From a bacterium (GTDB taxonomy: Bacteria > SZUA-79 > Acidulodesulfobacterales > Acidulodesulfobacteraceae), in assembly GCA_021809845.1 (NCBI GenBank), contig JAJZJW010000014.1, positions 1-57,275 of the forward strand: a stretch of 57,275 nt of DNA, read 5' to 3'. The position numbers were made by a program, and so were the translations under genes. Positions 44,694 to 53,129 of this stretch are shown one piece after another; the stretch's first letter is position 1; the number at the start of each line of letters is the position of its first letter. Under the pieces are notes generated by a model. It was not told where the DNA came from, ran no database searches, and saw nothing but the letters and a program-made list of their open reading frames with translations.

Positions 44694-45422
44694 ATGAATA
44701 AAATACCGTATTTTATATTATTTGCAGTTTATACAATTATCATTCTGGTCATTTCTGTAAGCTTGTCCGGCTGTGCAGTTATCACAAAAAATAATTCAGC
44801 ATATAGCAAAAATAGAATAAACAATGAAATTAATAACAACAATAATAAAATCAACAATGCAGCAACTCGTCAAAAAGCTATACATTATAATAATTATGCC
44901 GAGGCGCTAAACCATTTTACTAAAAAGACAGATGTTTATAATTTTAAAAATTTAAGCACTATTATATTTTTACGCGCAACATATTTTAATAAGCGGTTTA
45001 TATATGCTTATTCAAAGAAATATGCAAAATATTATATGCTTAATAGTAAAGCTTTTAAAAAAATGCTGCGCAAATTATATAAAAAATCAGATAAACATAT
45101 AAAATTTTTTATATCCGTATATACTCCGCAAAGCAGAAATAATAACCTTGATTCAAACCGTTCTATATGGATGATATATCTTGCCAATAATACAAGAGAG
45201 AATGTTTTGCCCTTAACAATTAAACCGGCGAAACAAAAAAGAGCCTTCCTAAAAGCTTTTTTTCCGTATATTACAAAATGGTCAAAACAATATATTGTTG
45301 AGTTTCCAAAATATTATAACAAGAGGAAAAAAGAACTGCTTATAACTAAACATACAAAATGGCTCAAACTTATTATTTTGGGTGTTAAAGGAAAGGCTGT
45401 TTTAAAATGGAATTTACGCTGA
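44694..45422 (+). CDS. Asn/Lys-rich lipoprotein of unknown function
   Basis: 242 residues from the ATG at 44694. An N-terminal signal ends with the lipobox SLSGC, followed by a stretch of Asn, Ser and Lys (residues about 30-60). The rest is basic and beta-rich with repeated Tyr/Phe-rich strands (FINKRFIYAYSKKYAKYY-like text). There is no catalytic motif or family I recognise. A TTG four codons earlier is also open. It lies between pyrE and the tandem repeat before nadB, on the same strand. Lipid attachment is well supported. Confidence 0.68.
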   Translation: MNKIPYFILFAVYTIIILVISVSLSGCAVITKNNSAYSKNRINNEINNNNNKINNAATRQKAIHYNNYAEALNHFTKKTDVYNFKNLSTIIFLRATYFNKRFIYAYSKKYAKYYMLNSKAFKKMLRKLYKKSDKHIKFFISVYTPQSRNNNLDSNRSIWMIYLANNTRENVLPLTIKPAKQKRAFLKAFFPYITKWSKQYIVEFPKYYNKRKKELLITKHTKWLKLIILGVKGKAVLKWNLR

Positions 45423-45488
45423 TAAATAAATAATAATGTAATTAAATAATTAAAAGTTGTGTAAAAGTTAATTAATAAAATTGGTTAA

Positions 45489-45631
45489 AAAGTTAATTAA
45501 TAAAGTTAGTTAATAAAGTTAGTTAATAAAGTTAGTTAATAAAGTTAGTTAATAAAGTTAGTTAATAAAGTTAGTTAATAAAGTTAGTTAATAAAGTTAG
45601 TTAATAAAGTTAATTAATAAAGTTAATTAAA
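45489..45631. repeat. 13-bp tandem repeat, about eleven copies, upstream of nadB
   Basis: The unit AAAGTTAGTTAAT repeats head to tail from 45489 to about 45631; the first and last copies read AAAGTTAATTAAT. The array ends about 20 bases before the nadB start and probably lies in its promoter or leader. Confidence 0.9.
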
Positions 45632-45650
45632 AAGGTTAAAAGCAAAAACA

Positions 45651-47312
45651 ATGCATTTTAATGTGTTAATAATTGGTTCCGGTATTGCAGGATTAAGTCT
45701 TGCAATTAGATATCCAGAAAATGTTTCAGTTGGCATTTTTACAAAAAAAGAAGAGGCGGAATCAAACACTAATTATGCTCAGGGCGGTCTCGCTGCGGTT
45801 ATGAATATTAAAGATTCCGTTGACCTTCATGTAAAAGATACGCTGAGCGCGGGGGACGGTTTGTGCGACGAAGAAGTTGTGAAAATGGTGGTTGAAGAAG
45901 GACCGTCTGTCGTGGATGACTTGCTGAACTGGGGCGTTAATTTTGCAAGATACAAAGAAAATAAAGAAACTTTTGACCTTGGAAGGGAAGGCGGACATTC
46001 GCAGAGGCGGGTTTTGCATGCAGGCGATATCACGGGCAGAGAAATTGAAAGAGCATTAGTCGAAAAATCAAGAAGTAAAAGCAATATTTCAATTTTCGAA
46101 AATCATATTGCCGTAGATTTCATTACGTCTCATAAATTAAAAAAACAAAAAAAATTGCCCGATAAAGTTTTAGGAGCTTATTTTTTAGATAAGAATAGTG
46201 ATAAAGTAGTTTCGGTAAGCGCGGATTTTGTCGTTATAGCAACGGGAGGAGCAGGTAAAGTTTTTCTTTATACTTCAAATCCTGATATTTCTACAGGAGA
46301 TGGTATTGCAGCTGCATACAGGATAGGCGCAAAAGTTGCAAATATGGAGTTTTATCAATTTCATCCCACAATTTTATATCATCCTGAAGCTAAGTCGTTT
46401 CTCATATCTGAAGCTCTGAGAGGGGAGGGCGGTACTTTAAGACTTAAAGACGGAACCGCGTTTATGGACACGGTACATCCTTTAAAAAGTCTTGCTCCGA
46501 GAGATATTGTAGCTAGAACTATCGATTTTGAGATGAAAAAAACCGGTGACGAATGTGTATATCTTGACATGACCCACAAATCAAGAGAATTTTTAGAAAA
46601 ACGTTTTCCTGATATATTTAAAACTACTTTGAGTTTCGGCATTGATATGTCAAAACAGTGGATACCGGTTGTTCCGGCTGCCCATTATCTTTGCGGAGGG
46701 GTTTTAACGGACAAAAACGGTTTAACTTCCGTTGAAAATTTATATGCTATAGGAGAGGTTGCATGCACCGGACTTCACGGCGCAAACAGGCTTGCCAGCA
46801 ATTCATTGCTTGAAGGCTGTGTTTTCGCAAAAAAAGCCTATGAATCTACAATGGGAAAAATGGCAAGTTTCGGAAAATCGTCTAAAGTTCTTAATGATTT
46901 TGAACCTGACAATAATGATAAATCGCCTGATTTAAATTTAAATCGACAAAACGAAAATAATAATCTTCCCGAATGGAAAGATTTCGGTCTTGAAGGCGGT
47001 GACGAGCTTATTGTCATAACCCACAACTGGGACGAATTAAGGCGGATGATGTGGAATTACGTCGGTATCGTAAGGTCCAATAAAAGGCTTGAAAGGGCTA
47101 AAAGACGTATTGATAACCTCATCGACGAAATTAAAGAATACTACTGGAATTTTAAAATCTCTTCAGATTTAATAGAACTGAGAAACATTGCAGAGGTTGC
47201 AAATTTGATTATTACATCGGCTATGCTAAGAAAAGAATCCAGGGGCACGCATTACACAATAGATTATCCTGCAAAAGACGATAAAAATTTTAAACATCCT
47301 ACAGTATTATAA
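45651..47312 (+). CDS. nadB: L-aspartate oxidase
   Basis: 553 residues. It oxidises aspartate to iminoaspartate with FAD, the first step of NAD synthesis; NadA (not in the window) uses the product. The N-terminal FAD-binding motif is VLIIGSGIAGLSLA, followed by NYAQGGLAAV. Catalytic parts are EGGHSQRRVLHAGDITG, MEFYQFHPTIL and VPAAHYLCGGV; the flavin end is NRLASNSLLEGCVF. Between VFAKKAYES and LIVITHNWDELRRMMW there is an extra Asn/Asp/Ser-rich piece of about 40 residues (FEPDNNDKSPDLNLNRQNEN). The start is ATG with a weak AGG upstream, right after the 13-bp tandem repeat. Confidence 0.93.
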   Translation: MHFNVLIIGSGIAGLSLAIRYPENVSVGIFTKKEEAESNTNYAQGGLAAVMNIKDSVDLHVKDTLSAGDGLCDEEVVKMVVEEGPSVVDDLLNWGVNFARYKENKETFDLGREGGHSQRRVLHAGDITGREIERALVEKSRSKSNISIFENHIAVDFITSHKLKKQKKLPDKVLGAYFLDKNSDKVVSVSADFVVIATGGAGKVFLYTSNPDISTGDGIAAAYRIGAKVANMEFYQFHPTILYHPEAKSFLISEALRGEGGTLRLKDGTAFMDTVHPLKSLAPRDIVARTIDFEMKKTGDECVYLDMTHKSREFLEKRFPDIFKTTLSFGIDMSKQWIPVVPAAHYLCGGVLTDKNGLTSVENLYAIGEVACTGLHGANRLASNSLLEGCVFAKKAYESTMGKMASFGKSSKVLNDFEPDNNDKSPDLNLNRQNENNNLPEWKDFGLEGGDELIVITHNWDELRRMMWNYVGIVRSNKRLERAKRRIDNLIDEIKEYYWNFKISSDLIELRNIAEVANLIITSAMLRKESRGTHYTIDYPAKDDKNFKHPTVL

Positions 47313-47333
47313 CTGTCTTAAATATTAAAATAA

Positions 47334-47500
47334 ATGAGCATTAAAATTAAATTAACAAAACATGCTAAAATAAAAATAATAGAAAGAAATATTTCGTTGG
47401 CTCTTATTAAAAAATCATTTCAAATCCTGAATTAATTGAAAATGACAAATTTGATGATTCGTTAACACGTTTCATAAAAAAGGCATCTGCTCTATCCTAA
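47334..47500 (+). pseudogene. Frameshifted DUF4258-type small toxin-like gene
   Basis: The first frame reads from the ATG at 47334 through KLTKHAKIKIIERNISLALIKK, and the next frame continues with IISNPELIENDKFDDSLTRF up to 47500. Together they match DUF4258 (RelE-like) proteins: HA...ERNIS..., then NPELIE. The break is at a run of six A near 47408-47413; one more A would restore the frame. So the gene is disrupted by a one-base deletion, unless it is a homopolymer sequencing error. No antitoxin is next to it. It lies just after nadB in the same direction. Confidence 0.62.
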
Positions 47501-47545
47501 ACTTAAATCGCAGTAATTTAAATTACAGTAAAACCGCAAGCAATA

Positions 47546-47584
47546 AACAAAGGAGGTCGTAATTCAATTTCGACCTCCTTTGTT
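47546..47584. terminator. Hairpin terminator between nadB/pseudogene and the pilin gene
   Basis: AACAAAGGAGGTCG (47546-47559) and CGACCTCCTTTGTT (47571-47584) form a perfect 14-bp stem with an 11-base loop, 16 bases after the pilin gene stop on the minus strand. On that strand the next bases are TATTGCTT. The text AAAGGAGGT within it looks like a ribosome site but no gene starts there. It probably terminates the pilin transcript, and perhaps transcripts from both sides. Confidence 0.7.
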
Positions 47585-47600
47585 ATAACTGTTATGACTG

Positions 47601-48335
47601 TTATGACTGACAAGGGGTCATATAAAACCCTTCTATGTTGTCGTTTGCAGACACGACCATATAATAAGCGTAGCTGTCTTCTACCGAACCGTTTGTGTAA
47701 ACATAATCTATATTACCTATTTGCATGGTAAATTCATTGATAGGCACTGTTGTAGTAGGCGCAACAAAGTTTGGATTCGTTGTTGATGTATTATCGCAAG
47801 TTAATCCGGCACTTAAACCTGCAGCAGTACCAGGACCTGTAATCGTACCATTTTTATAAACTAACCACCATGAATTTCCCGGAGTGCTTGTACTAGGAAC
47901 CGTCGGTGCAGTTGTTACTATATTATAAGATGTACCTGAGCTTGTTCCTTTTACAGGCGTAGTGTAATTAGGCAGTAATAAGAACGGGTTGGCGTAAGGA
48001 TTGGTGCCTGCCGCATAAGTGACCGGCAGTGTTGGCTCAAATGTTATCTTTCCTGCCGTAGTTGCATTAAAGCCGGTAATGGCTACATAATTGGATAAAT
48101 CATTATTTACCAAATTTTTTGACATCTGGCTTGTAATACCTTCGCCTAAGGACCCGACTACTCCTTGCGAAGCAGCTTTGTTTGCAGAACCGGTTAAGTT
48201 CACGAACTTAGGCAGAACAACCGCAGCCAAAATTCCTATAAGCAAAATAACCATAACAAGTTCAATGAGCGTAAAAGCTTCGCTGCTTTTAAACCTTTTA
48301 AAATCTTTTGTGAAAAAATCAGATAATTTCATCAT
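47601..48335 (-). CDS. Type IV pilin-like prepilin
   Basis: 244 residues. The class III signal is SSEAFTLIELVMVILL, with the Glu at +5 that pilins need; the residue before the cleavage site is Ala rather than the usual Gly. The cytoplasmic leader is long (about 20 residues). A hydrophobic helix (about 21-43) is followed by a Gly/Thr/Ser-rich globular domain without Cys pairs except two late ones (LTCDN, MTPCQS). It could be a major or minor pilin, or a pseudopilin of a type II system. AGGAG is the ribosome site. No pilus assembly gene is in the window. Confidence 0.84.
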   Translation of the reverse strand: MMKLSDFFTKDFKRFKSSEAFTLIELVMVILLIGILAAVVLPKFVNLTGSANKAASQGVVGSLGEGITSQMSKNLVNNDLSNYVAITGFNATTAGKITFEPTLPVTYAAGTNPYANPFLLLPNYTTPVKGTSSGTSYNIVTTAPTVPSTSTPGNSWWLVYKNGTITGPGTAAGLSAGLTCDNTSTTNPNFVAPTTTVPINEFTMQIGNIDYVYTNGSVEDSYAYYMVVSANDNIEGFYMTPCQS

Positions 48336-48594
48336 TAATTACACTCCTAAATTTTAATCTGTTATTTTAATATTATATATATAATTTATTTTATATTGTC
48401 TATTATAATGTTGTATTATTTATTACATGCATAATTTATTTTATATTGTTTTTCATTTCATTATATTATTTATTATATTGTTAATTTGTATTATATTGTC
48501 TATTATAATATTATATTATTTATTATATTGTTAATTTGTATTATATTGTTAATTTGATAAATAATCAATTATTTTTTTATGTTTAACATTTCAC

Positions 48595-49554
48595 CTACTT
48601 TGTGCTTTTAGCATATATAGTCGGGTCTTCAATACCTGCTTCTATAAATCCGTTCTTTCGCAATATGCATGAATCGCAAACACCGCAGGCAAGACCGTTA
48701 ATTGGGTCATAGCAGCTGTGAGTCATTTCTAAAGGAACCCCTATGTCATTTCCTTTTTTTATAATGTCTTTTTTCCCCATATTTATCAGCGGCGTATGTA
48801 TCTTAAATTTTAATGCGCCTGTAACGGAAGCTTTTGTAGCAAGATTTGCCATTTGTTCAAAAGCATGTATATATTCAGGTCTGCAATCAGGATAACCGCT
48901 ATAGTCAATCCAGTTCACGCCTATAAAAATATCGCCGGCATTGTTAACCTCTCCTACCGCGATAGCATATGAAAGAAAAATTGTATTTCTTGCAGGAACA
49001 TAAGTTATTGGTATATTATCTTTTTGCTCATAATTGATTTTGTCCATTTTATGAACATTCATTTTATCAATATACATTTTATTTCCATCGATTTTATTAT
49101 CATCAATTTTATTTCTGTCAATTTTATCGATATGCATTTTATTGTCGTTCATGTTATTATCGTCTTTCCTGCTATTGCCGTCTATTAGAGCAGTATTATA
49201 GGTTATTGGCATATTACTTTTTTGTGCACTCATTTCCGATTTTTCTGAATTATCGGTTAAGGAATAAGGGTCTGAACCGGTATGAATTTTAATTTGATTT
49301 TTTGGAACGTTAATATTAAAATCCACCAAAGCCGAGCCTTTAATGCTGCTAAAATCCAAGTTTATTATAATGTGGTTTTTAATATTAAAATATTTGGCTA
49401 TTCTTTTAGCGTGGTCTATTTCAGTTTTGTGTCTCTGCTTATAAAAAAAAGAAATAGGAATGACGTCGTATCCTTTGTCCAACGCAATTTTTAAAACGGT
49501 TGATGAATCCAAACCGCCGCTGAATAATACGACAGCTTTTTTTGAATTATTCAT
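48595..49554 (-). CDS. queC: 7-cyano-7-deazaguanine synthase with a large low-complexity insert
   Basis: 319 residues, about 90 longer than usual. It makes preQ0 from CDG in queuosine synthesis. The N-terminal PP-loop is VVLFSGGLDSSTVL; the zinc site at the C-terminus has CYDPINGLACGVCDSC. Between residues about 90 and 190 is an Asp/Lys/Asn/Met-rich insert made of repeated units like DKIDRNKIDDNKIDGNK. The text just before the insert (MPITYNTA) resembles the text after it (IPITYVPARNT), so the insert probably arose by tandem duplication of part of the gene. A functional fold is plausible if the insert loops out. No other que gene is nearby. Confidence 0.92.
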   Translation of the reverse strand: MNNSKKAVVLFSGGLDSSTVLKIALDKGYDVIPISFFYKQRHKTEIDHAKRIAKYFNIKNHIIINLDFSSIKGSALVDFNINVPKNQIKIHTGSDPYSLTDNSEKSEMSAQKSNMPITYNTALIDGNSRKDDNNMNDNKMHIDKIDRNKIDDNKIDGNKMYIDKMNVHKMDKINYEQKDNIPITYVPARNTIFLSYAIAVGEVNNAGDIFIGVNWIDYSGYPDCRPEYIHAFEQMANLATKASVTGALKFKIHTPLINMGKKDIIKKGNDIGVPLEMTHSCYDPINGLACGVCDSCILRKNGFIEAGIEDPTIYAKSTK

Positions 49555-49923
49555 AAATTAAAATTAGTATATTTAAAAATTATTTAAATTAGTAAATTAG
49601 TAAATTAGCGGCAGTCACCTATTTATTTTATATATATAACAGCTCTCGGATATCGCTTAAATAAATGTATTATATCATATTTTTTCATCAATTTAGGTAA
49701 TTAATTAAGGTCAGAAACTTATTGATTTTAGAGCATATTAAATAATAGTGCCTGTCTACAATTTACTGTCCTCAATTTATCAAATTTATCAAATAGTATT
49801 TATCACCGCCTTATAACCTTTATAATGTTAAATATTATCTATCCCTGATTTACTCTATTTATTTGTCGATAGATTATTTAATTTATCATAGCAATAATTT
49901 TTATTAATTAATAAAAAAAACTC

Positions 49924-49951
49924 TTTACTAATTGTTTTTATATGGTATAAT
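49924..49951 (+). promoter_or_regulatory. Promoter of a candidate small RNA
   Basis: TTTACT (49924-49929), a 16-base spacer and a perfect TATAAT (49946-49951). Transcription would start near 49958. No gene follows for 450 bases, but a strong terminator does, about 110 bases downstream. Confidence 0.5.
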
Positions 49952-49957
49952 TATTAA

Positions 49958-50077
49958 TATAGATAGCGATATCTTATGAAATATCCTCCTTGTTTTGTTG
50001 TTTTGTCAAAAAACGCTGCATTAATTTAAATTTTATCATTATCCCCTTTTGGTTAAATTTAATTGCAGCGTTTTTTC
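49958..50077 (+). ncRNA. Candidate small RNA with an anti-Shine-Dalgarno-like word
   Basis: Defined by the promoter before it and the terminator that ends it; length about 120 bases. Near the 5' end it contains ATCCTCCTT (49982-49990), which matches the 3' tail of 16S rRNA and could pair with ribosome sites of mRNAs. An ATG at 49976 opens only 17 codons without a ribosome site. It could instead be a leader of the aldehyde dehydrogenase gene 330 bases downstream. No known RNA family is recognised. Confidence 0.42.
50008..50076 (+). terminator. Long hairpin terminator
   Basis: AAAAAACGCTGCA (50008-50020) and TGCAGCGTTTTTT (50064-50076) form a perfect 13-bp stem. The inner flanks TTAATTTAA and TTAAATTTAA can pair further with one bulge. 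The right arm ends in a run of T, giving an intrinsic terminator that could also act in the other direction. Confidence 0.75.
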
Positions 50078-50089
50078 TTGATTAATTTC

Positions 50090-50408
50090 CTGCAAAATTA
50101 TATAATTGATAAAGTTGATATGCTATATATTGTACTAGTATCGTTCAAAACTTAGACTGTATTTTCTTTTCGTTTTCTTTTTTTGTTGATATACTATATA
50201 TTCTTATACTTATATTATGCTAAACATGCCAACATTACAACTAAACATACCAATATCATAATGATGCAACGCGGTAGCTAAAACTATTATAAAAACAACA
50301 AAACAATTAACTATATCTAACGCGGTTAGCTAAAACTAATATAATATAAAGATTAACAATAAAACAATTAACTATAATAAAAAATAAAAAAAATAACTAA
50401 AAACTATT
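50090..50408. other. Gene-free leader region with a 51-bp direct repeat
   Basis: AACGCGGTAGCTAAAACTA (from 50268) and AACGCGGTTAGCTAAAACTA (from 50319) start two copies of a block that ends AAAACAATTAACTAT. A third TAACTAAAAACTAT-like tail runs up to the ATG of the aldehyde dehydrogenase. No gene is seen. The repeats lie in its leader. Confidence 0.5.
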
Positions 50409-51827
50409 ATGATAAAAAAATACCCATTATTAATTAACGGCAAGTGGATTGAAAAAGATGATTTTTATGAAGACATTAATCCTTTTACCGGCGAAATAGA
50501 AGCATATTTAAGCAAACCTGAAAGAAATGATATAAAATTTGCTATCGATTCCATAGAAGATGGTTTTGAGCAAATTAAAAATCTTCATGCATTTGAAAGG
50601 GCGGAGATTCTTGAAAGAACTGCGCTTAATTTAGAGAAAAATTCAAAAGAAATAGCACATTTTATAACAGTTGAAGTAGGGAAGGCACATAAATATTCAT
50701 TAGTAGAAGTCAACAGAGTTATGAATGTTTTCAAATTTGCGGCAGAAGAGGCAAAACGCCTTCATGGCGAAACTGTTCCTATGGATGCCATAAAAGGATA
50801 TGAAAACAAAATGGCTTTTTATACGCGTGTTCCGGTTGGAATTATTGCGGCTATTACGCCATTTAATTTTCCGATAAATCTTCCCGCGCATAAAATAGCT
50901 CCTGCAATAGCCGCCGGTAATGCAATAGTTTTTAAGCCTTCCATAAACGGTTCGGTTGTTGCGTACTATTTAGTACAGGCATTATTGGAAGCAGGTTTGC
51001 CGGAAAAAGCGATATGTCTTTTGTACGGCGATAAAGACACTGGCGAAGCAATTACTTCTAATGATAAAATAAGAATGATAAGTTTTACAGGAAGTCCTAA
51101 AGCCGGCAGAGAAATCATGGCAAAGGGCGGATTAAAAAAGTATACTATGGAACTTGGAAGCAATTCGGCTTTGATTATAGACAAAGATGCCGATATAACC
51201 GAAGCGGCTAAAAAATCCGTTATAGGTTCTTTTTATAATTCCGGTCAGGTGTGTATATCGCTTCAGAGAATATATGTTCATAAAGATATAGAACAAGCTT
51301 TCATAAAACATTTTGTAGAAGAAACTAAAAAACTTAAAGTAGGCGATCCGTTAGACAAAGAGACAGATATAGGTCCAATAATCAGCAACGAATCAAAGGA
51401 ACGTGTATCTTCTTGGATAAAAGAAGCGGTTGCCGATGGTGCAAAACTTGAAACAGGCGGGAGTTTTTCAGGCAATATTTTGGCGCCCACTATTTTTTCC
51501 AACGTTCATCAAAAGATGAAAATATCTTGCCTTGAAGTTTTCGCGCCTATTGTTAGCATTGTCACTTTTGAAACTATAAAAGAAGCCGTTAATTATGTCA
51601 ATGACTCAATATACGGTTTACAGGCGGGTATTTATACAAATAATATGAAAAACGCGATGTACTGCATAAAACACATCGATGCCGGGGGCGTACTAATTAA
51701 TGATATTCCTACTACCAGAGCCGACCATCAGCCTTATGGCGGCGTTAAAGAATCCGGTTTCGGAAGAGAGGGTGTTAAGTATGCAGCAGAAGAGATGACG
51801 GAATTAAAATTTATAAGTTTTTCATAA
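50409..51827 (+). CDS. NAD(P)-dependent aldehyde dehydrogenase
   Basis: 472 residues. The Rossmann and catalytic parts are complete: ITPFNFPINLPAHKIAPAIA (Asn at about 153), FKPS for the cofactor, SFTGSP, the general base Glu in MELGSN (about 248), the nucleophile Cys282 in NSGQVCISLQRIYV and LEVFAPIV. The text after the Cys and the general plan are close to the lactaldehyde / non-phosphorylating glyceraldehyde-3-phosphate branch of the family, as in methanogens. The substrate remains a guess. It stands alone, convergent with hemB; its last codons lie in a 42-base repeat shared with the end of hemB. Confidence 0.88.
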   Translation: MIKKYPLLINGKWIEKDDFYEDINPFTGEIEAYLSKPERNDIKFAIDSIEDGFEQIKNLHAFERAEILERTALNLEKNSKEIAHFITVEVGKAHKYSLVEVNRVMNVFKFAAEEAKRLHGETVPMDAIKGYENKMAFYTRVPVGIIAAITPFNFPINLPAHKIAPAIAAGNAIVFKPSINGSVVAYYLVQALLEAGLPEKAICLLYGDKDTGEAITSNDKIRMISFTGSPKAGREIMAKGGLKKYTMELGSNSALIIDKDADITEAAKKSVIGSFYNSGQVCISLQRIYVHKDIEQAFIKHFVEETKKLKVGDPLDKETDIGPIISNESKERVSSWIKEAVADGAKLETGGSFSGNILAPTIFSNVHQKMKISCLEVFAPIVSIVTFETIKEAVNYVNDSIYGLQAGIYTNNMKNAMYCIKHIDAGGVLINDIPTTRADHQPYGGVKESGFGREGVKYAAEEMTELKFISFS

Positions 51828-51901
51828 ATTTCCTAAAATTTTTGCGGCATCAAAATTTAATTTATAAGTTTTTCATAAATTTCCTAAAATTTTTGCGGCA
51901 T
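51809..51901. repeat. 51-bp-period duplication at a convergent gene junction
   Basis: A 42-base block (51809-51850) recurs at 51860-51901. The first copy carries the stop of the aldehyde dehydrogenase (51825-51827); the second carries the stop of hemB on the other strand (51873-51875). In a single ancestral copy the two stops would lie side by side, so the duplication pulled the two convergent genes apart. Confidence 0.85.
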
Positions 51902-52859
51902 ATAGGGCGTAATACGTTATAATTATATCCGCTCCGGCACGTTTTATAGATGTCAACATTTCAATAGCAGCTTTTTCTTCGTCCAAATATCCTGCCTGCG
52001 CAGCAGCCTTAATCATTGAATATTCCCCAGAGACGTTATAAGCGGCTAAAGGCCTTTTAAAGGTTTGTTTTATCCTGTATATTATATCAAGATAGCTTAA
52101 TGCCGGTTTTACCATTATAATATCGGCGCCCTCGTCAAGGTCTAATTCTGTTTCAAGAACAGCTTCATCTGAATTAGCCGGATTCATTTGATAGGCTTTT
52201 CTGTTTCCGAATTTTGGCGTACAATCTGCGGCATCTCTGAACGGGTCGTAAAAACTTGATGCATACTTTGAAGAATAAGACATTATAGGAATATTAACAA
52301 GCTGTTCGTCATCTAAAGCTTCTCTGATTTTTTTAATCCTGCCGTCCATCATATCGGATGGGGCTATTATATCGGCTCCGGCTTTTGCATACGATACGCC
52401 GATTTTAGCTAGATATTCGAGTGTTTCATCATTTTTAACGTAACCATGAGCGTCCACTATACCGCAGTGACCGTGAGATGTATAATCGCATAGGCAGACG
52501 TCCGTTATAACGATTAAATCAGGATAAATTTCTTTTATGGCTCTTAAAGTTTGCTGAACTATGCCGTTATCGGAATAGCTTTCAGAACCTATTTCATCTT
52601 TAAGTTCAGGAACGCCGAAAATAAGTATACCGCCAATTTTTAAATCTTTGACATTTTTAAGTTCTTTTAGAAGCTCGTCTATCGTATATCTGAATTGTCC
52701 GGGCATTGTGCTGAGCGGTTCTTTTTTGCCTGCGCCGTGCATTACAAAATATGGCATGATAAATTTTGATGGGTCAAGTGAACATTCGCTTACTAATTTT
52801 AATAAATTTTGTGAAGTCCTTAATCTTCTCGGTCTGATATAAGGAAAACCGGAATTCAT
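51873..52859 (-). CDS. hemB: Porphobilinogen synthase
   Basis: 328 residues. It joins two 5-aminolevulinates. Zinc ligands are visible in TDVCLCDYTSHGHCG (three Cys). The Schiff-base lysines are in YSSKYASSFYDPFRDA and DIIMVKPALSYLDI. RPRRLRTSQNLLKLV is the usual N-terminal arm, here starting MNSGFPYIRP. Its product feeds siroheme and, through the AhbA-AhbB type enzyme in this window, heme. The normal family length and a complete C-terminus (AAKILGNL) hold in spite of the repeat at its end. Confidence 0.96.
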   Translation of the reverse strand: MNSGFPYIRPRRLRTSQNLLKLVSECSLDPSKFIMPYFVMHGAGKKEPLSTMPGQFRYTIDELLKELKNVKDLKIGGILIFGVPELKDEIGSESYSDNGIVQQTLRAIKEIYPDLIVITDVCLCDYTSHGHCGIVDAHGYVKNDETLEYLAKIGVSYAKAGADIIAPSDMMDGRIKKIREALDDEQLVNIPIMSYSSKYASSFYDPFRDAADCTPKFGNRKAYQMNPANSDEAVLETELDLDEGADIIMVKPALSYLDIIYRIKQTFKRPLAAYNVSGEYSMIKAAAQAGYLDEEKAAIEMLTSIKRAGADIIITYYALYAAKILGNL

Positions 52860-53129
52860 AGTTAGTATGTCCTATTTTTAATGTTATTTTATTTTTATAA
52901 TATTTGTTGAATTATTTATAATTATTTAAAATAATGTACGAATTAGATAAAAATCTTTATATGTTATTGTATCATTTCCAATTAATTAAATTCAATAATT
53001 ACATTATAATTTATTTAATTTATAAATAATATCTTCTATAATTATAATATCGCTTTATAATATCAACTTTATAATTTATAAATAAAATCTTTTATAATAT
53101 CACTATAAATAATATCAACAAAAAAACTA

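Noticed and set aside
47551..47560. AGGAGG-type ribosome site with a short gene after nadB
   Set aside because: The word is the arm of the 14-bp terminator stem and no frame starts after it.
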